Assembly: GCA_009841615.1 (NCBI GenBank)
Contig: VXLL01000030.1
Span: forward strand, 27,081 to 91,080
Direction: 5' to 3'
DNA from: Gammaproteobacteria bacterium
GTDB taxonomy: Bacteria; Pseudomonadota; Gammaproteobacteria; Pseudomonadales; Azotimanducaceae
DNA length: 64,000 nt
Positions 28,922 to 37,329 of the stretch are shown here, in pieces (positions within the stretch are counted from its first letter, which is position 1; the number at the start of each line of letters is the position of its first letter). The position numbers and the translations under genes were made by a program. Below the pieces are notes generated by a model that saw only the letters and a program-made list of their open reading frames with translations, was not told where the DNA came from and searched no databases.

Positions 28922-29293
28922 CTACCTTTGCTCCAGAAGTCGTTCAGCTAAATGACTGGACCACCATGAGTTTTTAAGTTTACGCAATAAATGTATTGCT
29001 ATGTCTTCTCTGTCTGGATCCACTTTCGTAAGAATCCACGCATAGGTCGCCAATGCAGAATCCTATGGATTCTCATATCGTTTATCAATTGTTAGATTGC
29101 ATAGGTGCAACATCAACTTCACCAGATCATCAATGTCGGACTTGACACGCAATCGTTTCCGTAGTGATTCAACCGCAGGATGCGTCGTAATCACTTCCAA
29201 AAAAGTATTCAAATCCGACGCAATATTTGCACGCGCCGCGAACGAAACAGACTCTATTTCTTCTTGTTCGGTGAATAGCATGGTGTCTTGCAA
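28922..29293 (-). pseudogene. Small gene interrupted by an in-frame amber codon
   Basis: The frame from the ATG at 29,293 encodes 76 residues (MQDTMLFTEQEEIESVSFAA ... LTIDKRYENP), then TAG at 29,063-29,065. It then continues in the same frame for 46 protein-like residues (DSALATYAWILTKVDPDRED ... LAERLLEQR) to a TAG at 28,922. The unbroken composition after the stop indicates an ancestral product of about 123 helical residues. It is a recent nonsense mutation, amber readthrough or a sequencing error. Family not recognised. Confidence 0.65.
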
Positions 29294-29606
29294 CGGTAAA
29301 TAGTGAAAAAATTTTAAGTAGAGAATTTTCGTAGCATTCTGTCATGCTGCGCGACACTCTCATCTAGTTCGATGCAGTTATTCTTCGTGTTGCTCTTTGG
29401 TGGCTTTCACGAATGCTCGCCTTTGAGAAATGATGACGGGGATACGATACATATAGGTTTAGATCGAAGACCCCAGATCCTCGTTTTCTGCAGGTCGTAC
29501 TGCCGATTGCGAGCGCGCCTGGTTGTAGTATTAAAGACCTAGACGGTAAGTCTGTACACCAATCTACTTCAATGCTAAGCCAAGGGTGCGCGTGCGAACG
29601 CTGCGA
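29294..29606. other. Intergenic after orphan IS3 orfA
   Basis: This is where an IS3 orfB would lie on the minus strand, but no transposase-like frame is present and no terminal repeats were recognised. Confidence 0.4.
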
Positions 29607-29888
29607 TCACTGACCCTTTAGTTTGTCCTGTTGTTCCACCCATTCCTTATATTTAAGTAGGATGTCCCTTTCTTCTCTAACCCGAGCTACCTCTCGCTCT
29701 AATTTGCGTACCCGCCGTTTTATGTCCATATTTTCTAATCGTTCTTCGCGCCGAGCCTGTTCCACCCACTTCCGTATAGTCTGAACCGAAGGTTCAAATT
29801 CACGGGCTAGTGACGTAAGACTTCGTCCTGAGCGCGCTAACGCAACGATCTTTTCTCGAACCACTTTGGGATAGGTCTTGCTAGCCAT
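29607..29888 (-). mobile_element. Orphan IS3-family OrfA (transposase helix-turn-helix)
   Basis: The 93-residue protein starts MASKTYPKVVREKIVALARS, has the helix-turn-helix LTSLAREFEPSVQTIRKWVEQ (about residues 24-44) and a leucine-zipper coiled coil (RRVRKLEREVARVREERDIL, about 58-77). This is the layout of IS3-family OrfA, which binds the element ends. No OrfB catalytic frame follows and the usual frameshift window is missing, so it cannot transpose itself. It is either a remnant of an IS3 element or a retained DNA-binding protein. Confidence 0.8.
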
Positions 29889-30176
29889 TCACCCATTCTA
29901 ATTTGTTGGTTCGTGCTTGAAGTTGTTCACTACCTCAGGCCAATTACCGCGTCGCTGCTAAACAAGAGAGTTGCCTGTTCATTCAGGCGAACTGAACCAG
30001 TGCCGCCCAAGATTTCTTAAATGGATATTGAGTAGTGTGTCAACCTACGCGACCCTATAGAGGACGCTTGGACCGAATGGTTTTACTCCCATGAACCCTT
30101 GATTGACGATGAGTATAGATTGGGTTCAACCTTCGTCGATTGTGTTTTCGCCGAAAGTGTGTCCCCCAAACCCTGC

Positions 30177-30449
30177 TCATTTCCATGTGCCCTGAACGCC
30201 CCAATAGGTAATTAAAGAAATGCCAAGCAAGCCCAAGGCTACCCAACGAATTACCCTCGGGAGCGAACTTCGACGTTCTCGTCTTGGTTCCGAGACTTCA
30301 TTAGCATCTTCTGTGTTCGATTCCTCAACCGTCTCGGCCTTCGATGATTCGATTGGGGCAGGTTTGGATCCCACTGTTGGACCGTTTACCGAAGCACAAC
30401 CCGATATCAGTAATGTTAGTACCAACACTGACACAGACAGTTCTCTCAT
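30177..30449 (-). CDS. Small lipoprotein with C-terminal membrane helix (type B)
   Basis: A 90-residue precursor: MRELSVSVLVLTLLISGCAS gives a signal peptide with lipobox LISG-C19. An acidic, Ser/Glu-rich linker and a basic patch (RRERRSS) follow, then a C-terminal hydrophobic helix (VALGLLGISLITYWGV). A lipid anchor plus a C-terminal helix in so small a protein is unusual. GAGTGAGGAGC lies before the ATG and is shared with the type B copies at 44,556 and 45,580. It is separate from the main array and divergent from the barrel gene at 30,702. Function unknown. Confidence 0.75.
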   Translation of the reverse strand: MRELSVSVLVLTLLISGCASVNGPTVGSKPAPIESSKAETVEESNTEDANEVSEPRRERRSSLPRVIRWVALGLLGISLITYWGVQGTWK

Positions 30450-30701
30450 TCTAATTGCTCCTCACTCGATAGATAAATCACAGACACCCTAAGTATAACG
30501 AGTTTGCTGGAGCCTGATCTTAACAAAAATCTTGGTTCCTCGATATTGGATCAACACTATCGAGTCGTGCCGACTTACCACAATTGAACTGGCGATAGAC
30601 TTCGACGTATGGGAGTTCGAAGCTAGATTCGCTTCCGAACTTATGACTTTCCTCGGGGTCATAGACTTAAATCGAACTCTCATACCCACGGAGAAAACAC
30701 C

Positions 30702-31424
30702 TTGAAGAACACACACAGCTCACTTCCAATTGCAATCTTGCTCAGCGGTCTCTTTTTGATGATGACATCTGGAGTAAGCGCGAAAGAGGCTGGCTTCTAT
30801 CTACAGGCTGGAGTTACCTATTGGAACGACCTCGAAGAACCCGAGATTGAAATTGAAACAGATGAAGGAGGGCTGCCAGCTGAAGCTGAAGAGTTCGTTA
30901 CTCGCCAATATGAAATTGATGGTTCTCGCAGCCAACTTTCAATAGGCGGGGGCTACAACGTCAACGAAAATTGGAGCTTTGAAGCTTTCTATGTCCGCTC
31001 ACCAGAATTGAACTTTTCCCTTGATTTAATTGTTCCTCTCGACGATCTCGGTATCGAAGAATCGTTGTCGCTTTCTTGGGCTGCAACTATGCGGCACACG
31101 GTGTTTGGAGTAGGTGCTGTGTACGACCTGTACTTGAACCAATATTTGTCCTTGTTTGGTAAAGTTGGAATTGCGTTTACCGACAGTTCCTTAGATTCCG
31201 AGTTTTTGTTTTTAGGACAGCCTCTACCAGAGGAAGAATTTCCCTCTGGAGCATTCAATCAAGATGAAGAGAATCAAGAAATTTATGGTGTTATTGGTGT
31301 GCGCGTTCCTTTGAAACTATTACTAGGATCGACCGATACTTCGATCACGTTTGCGTACCAATTTTTTGAAACAGCACACGAACGAGAGACCAGTTTTGAG
31401 GTTGGTTTCCAGTGGAATTTCTGA
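30702..31424 (+). CDS. Outer-membrane beta-barrel protein, 240 aa
   Basis: The signal peptide is LPIAILLSGLFLMMTSGVSA, cleaved before KEAGFYLQ. Alternating strands follow (GFYLQAGVTYWNDL, QLSIGGGYNVNENWSFEAFYV, SITFAYQFFE) and the protein ends in VGFQWNF with terminal F, as recognised by BamA. An acidic insertion (EIEIETDEGG) is probably an extracellular loop. It has about eight strands, like small OmpW/OmpX-type barrels. The start is TTG at 30,702 with ACGGAGAAAA before it, the same as in the paralogue at 51,017-51,709; about 150 bp of the upstream region is also conserved between them. Confidence 0.8.
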   Translation: MKNTHSSLPIAILLSGLFLMMTSGVSAKEAGFYLQAGVTYWNDLEEPEIEIETDEGGLPAEAEEFVTRQYEIDGSRSQLSIGGGYNVNENWSFEAFYVRSPELNFSLDLIVPLDDLGIEESLSLSWAATMRHTVFGVGAVYDLYLNQYLSLFGKVGIAFTDSSLDSEFLFLGQPLPEEEFPSGAFNQDEENQEIYGVIGVRVPLKLLLGSTDTSITFAYQFFETAHERETSFEVGFQWNF

Positions 31425-31572
31425 GGGGCCGTTTACCTAGTCAGCATCCTCGAAACTCAATTTTTTAAAACGCGAGACCCGTCAGGCTCGTCGAGTGAAG
31501 ATGTAGAACTTAACACTTCAAGTAGTGTCCAATCTAGATGTATTGTTTTCAAACTTGAAAGGAGAGATAAAA

Positions 31573-32424
31573 GTGTATCGCAAGATTTGTTTGACAATGT
31601 TGATCTTTAGTTCTTTTCACTTCGCGTTTGCACAGACTGGAGAGCACTCTTCAAGTAGCGGCGACGACGAAGCAATGGTGAAAGACATCGAGTTGTATGG
31701 GTTAGATGTCATAAATATTTCTGATCGAGTGCGTCTTGATGTATTAAACAAAGTGAGTGTGCCCGTAAATCGGAAGAATTCTTGGACGCTAGATTCAAGT
31801 GATTTCTTGTCATCGGAACGACATTGGTCTTCTGGAAGTTTCAAACTTCGAGGAAGTGTTCTAGCTACTGATTCGTCTGCAAAGATGGGTTTTCGAGATC
31901 GTTTGTGGATATCTTTTGACGAGTCTATTTTCAGCGACAATGCCGGACTGATTGTTCACAATGTACCGCGAGAAGCCAAATCGTATACAGAGGAATACAC
32001 ATTGCTATCTCCCAAGTTTGCGTTGGGTTATCGAATCACGCCTACGTGGTCCTTAGAACTAAACTGGCAATTTGGCCCGCGTGAGAGCTTCTTGACTACT
32101 AACCGCGCTGGTGAGACATCTCTTTACGCTTCAGTTGAGAGTCGTTTCCTGTCCGCGGTAATTTCTAGAGAATTTTCTCTACCTCGAAGCTTCGTACTAG
32201 AGACGAAAGCAGGAGTAACCAACTCCTTATTCGAGAACAGCGTCAAGACTGAAAGTACCAGGTCTTTACGATGGACGATTGAAGACACTAGTCCGGTAGC
32301 AACGCTAGGGATTAGACGTGTGATAACGAACAAACTGTCAGCAAGAGTTGGGTTTTCTAGCTACTTTCTAAAGAAAGTCGAACCTGTGAGCACTGCTTCG
32401 TTCGGCTTACGCTACAACTTCTAG
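31573..32424 (+). CDS. Outer-membrane barrel protein, about 283 aa
   Basis: I place the start at GTG 31,573, after AAAGGAGAGATAAAA, rather than at the longer frame from 31,525. The product then begins with a clean signal peptide (ICLTMLIFSSFHFAFA) cleaved before QTGEHSSS. A polar segment follows, then alternating strands (KFALGYRITPTWSLELNWQF, LYASVESRFLSAVISREF, LSARVGFSSYFLK) and a C-terminal SFGLRYNF with terminal F. It is probably an outer-membrane barrel of about 8-10 strands. It is not obviously related to the ~200-aa family. It follows the previous barrel gene by about 150 bp on the same strand. Confidence 0.7.
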   Translation: MYRKICLTMLIFSSFHFAFAQTGEHSSSSGDDEAMVKDIELYGLDVINISDRVRLDVLNKVSVPVNRKNSWTLDSSDFLSSERHWSSGSFKLRGSVLATDSSAKMGFRDRLWISFDESIFSDNAGLIVHNVPREAKSYTEEYTLLSPKFALGYRITPTWSLELNWQFGPRESFLTTNRAGETSLYASVESRFLSAVISREFSLPRSFVLETKAGVTNSLFENSVKTESTRSLRWTIEDTSPVATLGIRRVITNKLSARVGFSSYFLKKVEPVSTASFGLRYNF

Positions 32425-33297
32425 AGCACTAAACCTGGAAGCGAATAGCTTTAGACGATAACGATAGTGCATCGGTGGAACCCACCGAATAGCATCCGCA
32501 TAAATCGTCCCTCGGTCTGACGCTCCCGAGATCCAAACTTCCGTGAGTTCTGAACCTACATCGAATTCACCGAAGGTATTCCAACCACACCTACAACTGG
32601 CGCGTCGAATTCAAGCACTTCTAAAGTAGCTTTGATTGACTTGGATCCCAAGCTCTTGAGTCAGAAGTGGCACAAGTATCGCGGTATCGAAAATAGTGCC
32701 TCCAGCCGCAATCCCAGAGTGAGAAAGACACTCCGTCTTTGTACCCATACCGTCAACAAGCATCCGACTCCGTGACATGTTTACCTTCTGATCCATAGAA
32801 ATTGTTTGACTCAGCATTCCAGTGTAGTTTCTAGCTTGATTGTGGTGGTTCGTCGACTCAATCGGTGTCGTCATTGTAAATTTCCCACACGGACATCCAT
32901 TCTCCTCTTGGACTATATACTGATTTCTGAATCGAATTTTGATGAACAGGCGGGCTGAGTGGTTCGTTTGCGTTGAAGAGTATTCCAGAGTACTACCGGA
33001 ACAGTCTGTTCAAATACGATCGCGTCAGCTTTGCTGGTTCCCACGACAGTGGTTCGACCCTGCACTTCAGTATTAAATTTCGTTCAGACCGAGACACCGT
33101 CAAATTTCGTCGGTCATAAGCTCAAATTTACAGTGTGGATGCGGATGTTCGGTACGATTAGTTTCTTCCTAGTGTTAACATTTGTCCTGTGAGTGTCCTC
33201 GGGTGAAGCTACATGCCAAGACGACATCACGAGGAGTTTCGATTGATGGAAACAGTGCAAAATTTGTTCTGATTTCCAGGAATTACAGGATAGAAAC
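32425..33297. other. Intergenic, no confident gene
   Basis: A minus-strand frame of 87 codons at 32,611-32,874 has a GGAAATTTAC before its ATG but only weakly protein-like composition, and I do not call it. A short sequence at about 32,472-32,508 (GGAACCCACCGAATAGC) recurs in similar form near 52,354-52,389. Confidence 0.4.
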
Positions 33298-34233
33298 ATG
33301 AAGATTTATTGGCGATGTTGCCTCATTTTGTGCGCGCTTTCAGTAACGTCTCTGGGAGCTGAATCCTATGTCAGTTTCCAATGGGGATTAGCGGGTTCGC
33401 ACTCAGATGTCGATGTTGACGTTTTTAATATAAACTATCCAACGTATTGTGATGCGCTCTTGTATCCGGACCCTAGCGACGCACCCACCGACGGCGCGTG
33501 TGCCCCAAAACAACGTCAAAGATCCTATGCTGGTTTGTACAAACCCGGTGGCGGCTGGTTCGCGAGTTTAGGGTATGGGCGCGTATTCGGGTCCTGGCGT
33601 GTCGAAGGTCTATTCGAGCGCAACCAATTCAAAAGTGCCCAAGACTTGTTACCGTTGGCAACGAGTGGAGACAGTGCGATCGATAGCAAGACGAATGAAT
33701 GGTCCCAGTATGCGCTTCCTAATAACTCATTCAACGACCAAGGCACATCGATCTTTGCCGTTAACGTATTGCGAGATTTCGAATTGGCTCCTCGCTGGCA
33801 GGCATATTTAGGTGCCGGATTTGGCGTAGCGTTTTTGGACTTCCATTATGGTGAGGAGTTCTTACGCAAAACGGTAAGTGAAGGATATTTGAACGTACCG
33901 TTTCCGGTTGATTGGCCTACCGAAGCAAAGTTGAACGCGGCGGGGTCTTTGAGCGCTATCAACGAAGCGGTACAACAACGCGCGCTGACCTACAGTTTTG
34001 TTGCCGGAGTCGACGTGCACACCGGACAAGATCTAACTCTAGGACTTCGGGTTACTTGGCGAGTCATTGATGATGTCGAGCATGACGACGCATTGTGGAC
34101 TACCATTCGAAGTCATGCTCCCGTAACGGCCGATGGTCGCACACCTTTTACATCGAATTTTGTGTTCAAGTCATGGTCGCATGTAACTATAGGACTAGTG
34201 GCAACTCGTCGTATCGGCCGTACTACACACTGA
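33298..34233 (+). CDS. Outer-membrane beta-barrel protein, 311 aa
   Basis: The signal peptide is CLILCALSVTSLGA, cleaved before ESYVSFQWGLAGS. Strands alternate through the protein (GWFASLGYGRVFGSWRVEGL, WQAYLGAGFGVAFLDF, YSFVAGVDVHTGQDLTLGLR, HVTIGLVATRR). A loop near residue 45-70 holds paired cysteines (TYCDALL and DGACAPK). The protein ends IGRTTH rather than in an aromatic residue, unusual for a BamA substrate. It is probably an OmpA/OmpW-like barrel. AGGATAGAAAC precedes the ATG. The gene stands alone; a barrel fragment follows about 70 bp later. Confidence 0.75.
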   Translation: MKIYWRCCLILCALSVTSLGAESYVSFQWGLAGSHSDVDVDVFNINYPTYCDALLYPDPSDAPTDGACAPKQRQRSYAGLYKPGGGWFASLGYGRVFGSWRVEGLFERNQFKSAQDLLPLATSGDSAIDSKTNEWSQYALPNNSFNDQGTSIFAVNVLRDFELAPRWQAYLGAGFGVAFLDFHYGEEFLRKTVSEGYLNVPFPVDWPTEAKLNAAGSLSAINEAVQQRALTYSFVAGVDVHTGQDLTLGLRVTWRVIDDVEHDDALWTTIRSHAPVTADGRTPFTSNFVFKSWSHVTIGLVATRRIGRTTH

Positions 34234-34300
34234 CTGAACTTAGGTGAATCACTCACTGCACCAACGCCTCTCAGCGAGCCCTGTAGATATGCGACCTCTG

Positions 34301-34510
34301 AGCACGTGGTTAGACTTCGACATGTTCAAGCTAAGAGGAGCGATGACATATATTGAACAGACGGACTTTGCGAATACCAGAACATGGATTTCTAGTGGCC
34401 TCCTCCATCAACTGGATAACAAGAGGGCTTTTTGTGCTGAAATCGAAACGGCGGTGGATGGTGACAACAATGGAATCAGATTTTCGCATCATTTAGGTCG
34501 AGCTTTCTAA
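34301..34510 (+). pseudogene. 3' fragment of the ~200-aa barrel family
   Basis: The frame STWLDFDMFKLRGAMTYIEQ ... IRFSHHLGRAF matches the last 70 residues of the barrel at 39,235-39,837 (AWLDFDTFKLRGAITSIDQ ... FRFSLSLGRSL). The signal peptide and two thirds of the barrel are missing; the preceding codons are unrelated. Confidence 0.85.
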
Positions 34511-35039
34511 ACAGTATCAGTCTTGGAACATGTTGCTGGCGGAATCTCTCGGACAACTTTAACTGGATGGATTGTGTGATAGAACCTCAGTTTGCCGGGC
34601 AGTTCATATTGGGAATTACAGTAACGCGATGTTCTACCAAATTCCTCTGTTTATGCACTAAGGGACTTCGCAAGTCGTATGGTGAGTGTAATCCACTACG
34701 GATGTCAGAATCTATGAGTAGCGGAGCTCTTCACGGTTGAGAGCAACGACTAAGATGTATCGAAAGACAGTCGTAGAAGTAGGGAAAACGCTACCGCTGG
34801 TTGGGTGTTTATTAAATTTTTCGATCGAGTTAGTGTACGCAAACCACTTCTCTCGGTTCACAACGGCACCGGGCTGTGCACAGGTCACTTGTTAGCGGTG
34901 GAATTCTCGTCTATTCGCTGGTCAGCGGTTGTATTCAAACGAGGGACTTAACCTCGTAAATCAAGCAAATTTTGCTGGAATAGTTTTACCAAAAACGGAT
35001 AGAATACGTTCGTCTAAACAACTTCTAAATCGGAAAATT
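34511..35039. other. Intergenic, no supported gene
   Basis: No gene was seen. A short stretch at about 34,585-34,620 (CCTCAGTTTGCCGGGCAGTT) resembles a dispersed sequence also found near 42,013, 46,166 and 52,389. Confidence 0.4.
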
Positions 35040-35324
35040 ATGAAAAAATCAAAAATTATCGGAATAATCGTTGCGTGTCTCGCGTTTTGTGGCTTGGTCG
35101 GAGTAGCCGTATCGTTATGGGCGCAAGACGATGGGACTGAGGATGACGGATGCCGTTGGCATTTGGAACATTCACCAAAGGGAGCCGCAGACAATTTTTC
35201 TGTCTCCACATTAGTCAATGCTTTGTATTGGAATGACTGTACTGGAGCAGTTTACTTTATCCAAGGAGTCGCTAACTTTGATGGTACAGGGTCTACATCT
35301 GCTGAAGAAATCGACTTACCTTAA
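35040..35324 (+). CDS. Small secreted hypothetical protein, 94 aa
   Basis: MKKSKIIGIIVACLAFCGLV begins a classical signal peptide ending near SLWAQ, followed by a short acidic mature protein (DDGTEDDGCRWHLEHSPKGA) with two cysteines that could form one disulphide. I start it at ATG 35,040 because the longer frame from 34,929 adds an unlikely N-terminus before the signal. It lies just upstream of the interrupted barrel gene and in the same direction, with a conserved barrel-family promoter between them. Not recognised. Confidence 0.6.
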   Translation: MKKSKIIGIIVACLAFCGLVGVAVSLWAQDDGTEDDGCRWHLEHSPKGAADNFSVSTLVNALYWNDCTGAVYFIQGVANFDGTGSTSAEEIDLP

Positions 35325-35438
35325 ATCCCGTCCAAAATCCTTCTCGTACTGGTTTGCTTGATCTAAGTGTAAACAGTCAAAGACGTACTTCCTCGGTCGA
35401 TTTGGAAGTAATCTAATTCCCCTGTTACAACAGTAGAT

Positions 35439-35467
35439 TTTCTTCCGTCCCCAAGCTGGCTTACAAT
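35439..35467 (+). promoter_or_regulatory. Putative promoter of the interrupted barrel gene
   Basis: TTTCTT, a 17-bp spacer and TACAAT. The same arrangement, with the CGTCCCCAAG core conserved, lies upstream of the paralogue at 39,132-39,160. Confidence 0.45.
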
Positions 35468-35541
35468 TCAGTGCCCGGTAAATCGATTGATCACCTTCGT
35501 TCTTTGGGAAGTGAGAACAAACACATCAAGGATGTCAAACC

Positions 35542-35553
35542 ATGAAAAACTTA
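35542..35553 (+). pseudogene. 5' fragment of barrel gene split by the IS1595 element
   Basis: ATGAAAAACTTA are the first four codons of a ~200-aa barrel gene. The reading resumes at 38,334 after the element. Removing the element and one copy of AAAACTTA restores MKNLLVVLLTFLSFCVVADE, matching the intact paralogue's MRKLLVVLLTFLSFCVVADE. Confidence 0.95.
35546..35553. repeat. Target-site duplication, left copy
   Basis: AAAACTTA directly abuts the left end of the element and recurs at 38,326-38,333. Eight base pairs is the duplication length made by IS1595-family transposases. Confidence 0.95.
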
Positions 35554-35580
35554 GGGAATGATATACAAAGTTAGCCAAAA
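35554..35580 (+). repeat. Left terminal inverted repeat of the IS1595 element
   Basis: Twenty-seven bases starting GGGAATGATATACAAAGTTA, exactly the reverse complement of 38,299-38,325. Positions 35,571-35,573 double as the TAA stop codon of the endonuclease on the minus strand. Confidence 0.95.
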
Positions 35581-36452
35581 GCGATCTCATGGCTAGAAAG
35601 GGTAACAGGCGCGCCGATTAGGTTCACGTCAAACTTCAAAGACGGTATGATCTTGCTCTCTGCATTGTGCAGTCTAAACGACACTTGCCATCCTTCGTCC
35701 AAGTACATAACAACGGTGTTTGTTCTCCGTCTATTCTGACTGCGATACATCGGACATTCCATGTGAACAATCGAGCTTGGAAGTTTTATCGGTGTGCCCC
35801 ACTGCAAACTCTTATCGAAGTTAAACGATTGGATTTTCACCGTGCCATTGTCTTTGATCACTTTGTAGAAGGAATAACGACCGAGTAGATATTGCATGAT
35901 CAATTCAGGGATACCGTACTCCGTAATTTCGTCCATGAAGGCGTCTAGAATCGGTTTGTAGTACCAAAGTTCCTTATTTGGTAGTTCTCTCCATAGCTCC
36001 CCTTTTCGTCCCTCTAAATCGTCCCATATCGTTGCTACTGCCGCCCAGTATCGCTCTGAGCATGGCACACCGTACCAAGACTGTCCAAAATCCAACTGCT
36101 TACCAAGCCGAGAATGTTTGATCGCAGCATGTCGGTTCTTTGCAGATATTCCAACATCAGCGTCGGGTGTGTGGATCAGAATGTCTCTAACGTCTCCGAG
36201 CTCTCCCTTTTGATCTGATTGAATCTCGATTGTTTCGACATCGAGTATTCGCAGATCATGGTACGCGAGAAACACTGCTACTTCGTTCGCGGCCTTGTTG
36301 ATCCGCGTCTGCTCTGCTATGGATTGTCGAGTGTAGGCTTCTTGCGCGGTTTCACGCGGGGAAGTTAATTGGAGTGTGGAGTTTAGAATTTCGCGGAATT
36401 GGACAGCTAGTCCGTATTCCCACGCCTTACCACTTTCAACGGGTCTAGGCAA
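35571..36452 (-). CDS. HaeIII-family type II restriction endonuclease
   Basis: A 293-residue soluble endonuclease that would cut DNA at a short specific site. It keeps the family pattern as I know it: an N-terminal SGKAWEYGLA, then IEIQSDQKGELGDVRDILI (about residues 77-95), ISAKNRHAAIKHSRLGKQLDFG with the Lys of the catalytic core, WYGVPCSERYW, and a C-terminal YLDEGWQVSFRLHNAESKI. The start is TTG four bases after the methyltransferase stop, so it is translated after its protector and probably weakly. HaeIII itself cuts GGCC, but the specificity of this member is unknown. It is a passenger of the IS1595 element, and its last codons run into the terminal repeat. Confidence 0.9.
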   Translation of the reverse strand: MPRPVESGKAWEYGLAVQFREILNSTLQLTSPRETAQEAYTRQSIAEQTRINKAANEVAVFLAYHDLRILDVETIEIQSDQKGELGDVRDILIHTPDADVGISAKNRHAAIKHSRLGKQLDFGQSWYGVPCSERYWAAVATIWDDLEGRKGELWRELPNKELWYYKPILDAFMDEITEYGIPELIMQYLLGRYSFYKVIKDNGTVKIQSFNFDKSLQWGTPIKLPSSIVHMECPMYRSQNRRRTNTVVMYLDEGWQVSFRLHNAESKIIPSLKFDVNLIGAPVTLSSHEIAFG

Positions 36453-36456
36453 GTGC

Positions 36457-37329
36457 CTACATGTTTAGGATCAATATCTCTTTCGATTTTGTGCCGTTGG
36501 ACATGGAGTAAGACCATTCGGGGGTTTCTATGCGATAAGAGTTATACATTGATCGAATTCTCGGATCATCATTGTAACTCAAAATCCAACTGTCTCGTTC
36601 ACTCAGTACTGAGTGCAATCGTTCATGGTCAAAATCGTGCATATCTCCCTTGTTGCCATACAACCGCTCTCCGTTCGCGTACGGGGGATCTAGATATGCT
36701 AATTTGTCAGAATGTTTATTTAGTGTTTCGGTGTAATCGCAACATCGAGTGTTTAGGTTTCTCGATCTAAAATCACGCAGACTTTCAATCGAGCTCTCGG
36801 TAAATCGGGGGTGTTTCGGTGACATACCGCCCGATAACGTAGTGCCCGAAAATGAACTGCGATTGAGCACAAAGAAAACGGCCGCTTGTTCTATCTTGTT
36901 GTCAATCTCAAAATAGCCTTTCTGCAAACTGTAAAACTTGTCCTTGCTCAACGGATGGTAGACTCGCACTCTCTCCGACAACAGTACAGGATCACTCTTT
37001 GCAAACTTCCAAAAGTTCATTAGCGGTTCAAAGGCGTCCGATCCGTACACTTTGATACCACTCGCGGCGCAAGACAGTTCCACACTACCACCACCTAGGA
37101 ACGGAGATACCAGCGTCTTTGTGTCGCTTGGTATAAATTCTCGTATCGTATCAACTGCAAAGTATTTACCGCCTGGATATCTAAGCGGTGACTTTGTCGA
37201 GTGTGGTAGTTTTCTCGCACCTACCAGCTTGGAGATTGTTTGTTCAAAACCGCCTTCAATTGGCGGTATTATTCCCCTATCTTGCTTTGGGTTCACTGAT
37301 AAGCTCTTTGTACGGCATGGTACGGTCAA
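36457..37329 (-). CDS. D12-class DNA adenine-N6 methyltransferase
   Basis: A soluble methyltransferase transferring the AdoMet methyl group to adenine N6. The D12/Dam hallmarks are YPGGK at residues 51-55, the AdoMet motif PFLGGGS at 76-82, FVLNRSSFSGTTLSGGMSP and the catalytic DPPY at 214-217 (LAYLDPPYANG). The frame opens with TTG at 37,329, overlapping the transposase by 53 bp; GTG at 37,296 is an alternative. It would protect the host from the downstream endonuclease. HaeIII-type enzymes are classically paired with cytosine-5 methyltransferases, so an adenine enzyme here suggests a different recognition site. Confidence 0.9.
   Translation of the reverse strand: MTVPCRTKSLSVNPKQDRGIIPPIEGGFEQTISKLVGARKLPHSTKSPLRYPGGKYFAVDTIREFIPSDTKTLVSPFLGGGSVELSCAASGIKVYGSDAFEPLMNFWKFAKSDPVLLSERVRVYHPLSKDKFYSLQKGYFEIDNKIEQAAVFFVLNRSSFSGTTLSGGMSPKHPRFTESSIESLRDFRSRNLNTRCCDYTETLNKHSDKLAYLDPPYANGERLYGNKGDMHDFDHERLHSVLSERDSWILSYNDDPRIRSMYNSYRIETPEWSYSMSNGTKSKEILILNM

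Noticed and set aside
29294..29888. Complete IS3 element around the OrfA gene
   Set aside because: No OrfB, frameshift signal or terminal repeats could be found; only OrfA is called.
32611..32874. 87-codon minus-strand frame in a barrel-gene gap
   Set aside because: Only weak ribosome binding site and ambiguous composition, with no paralogue in the window.
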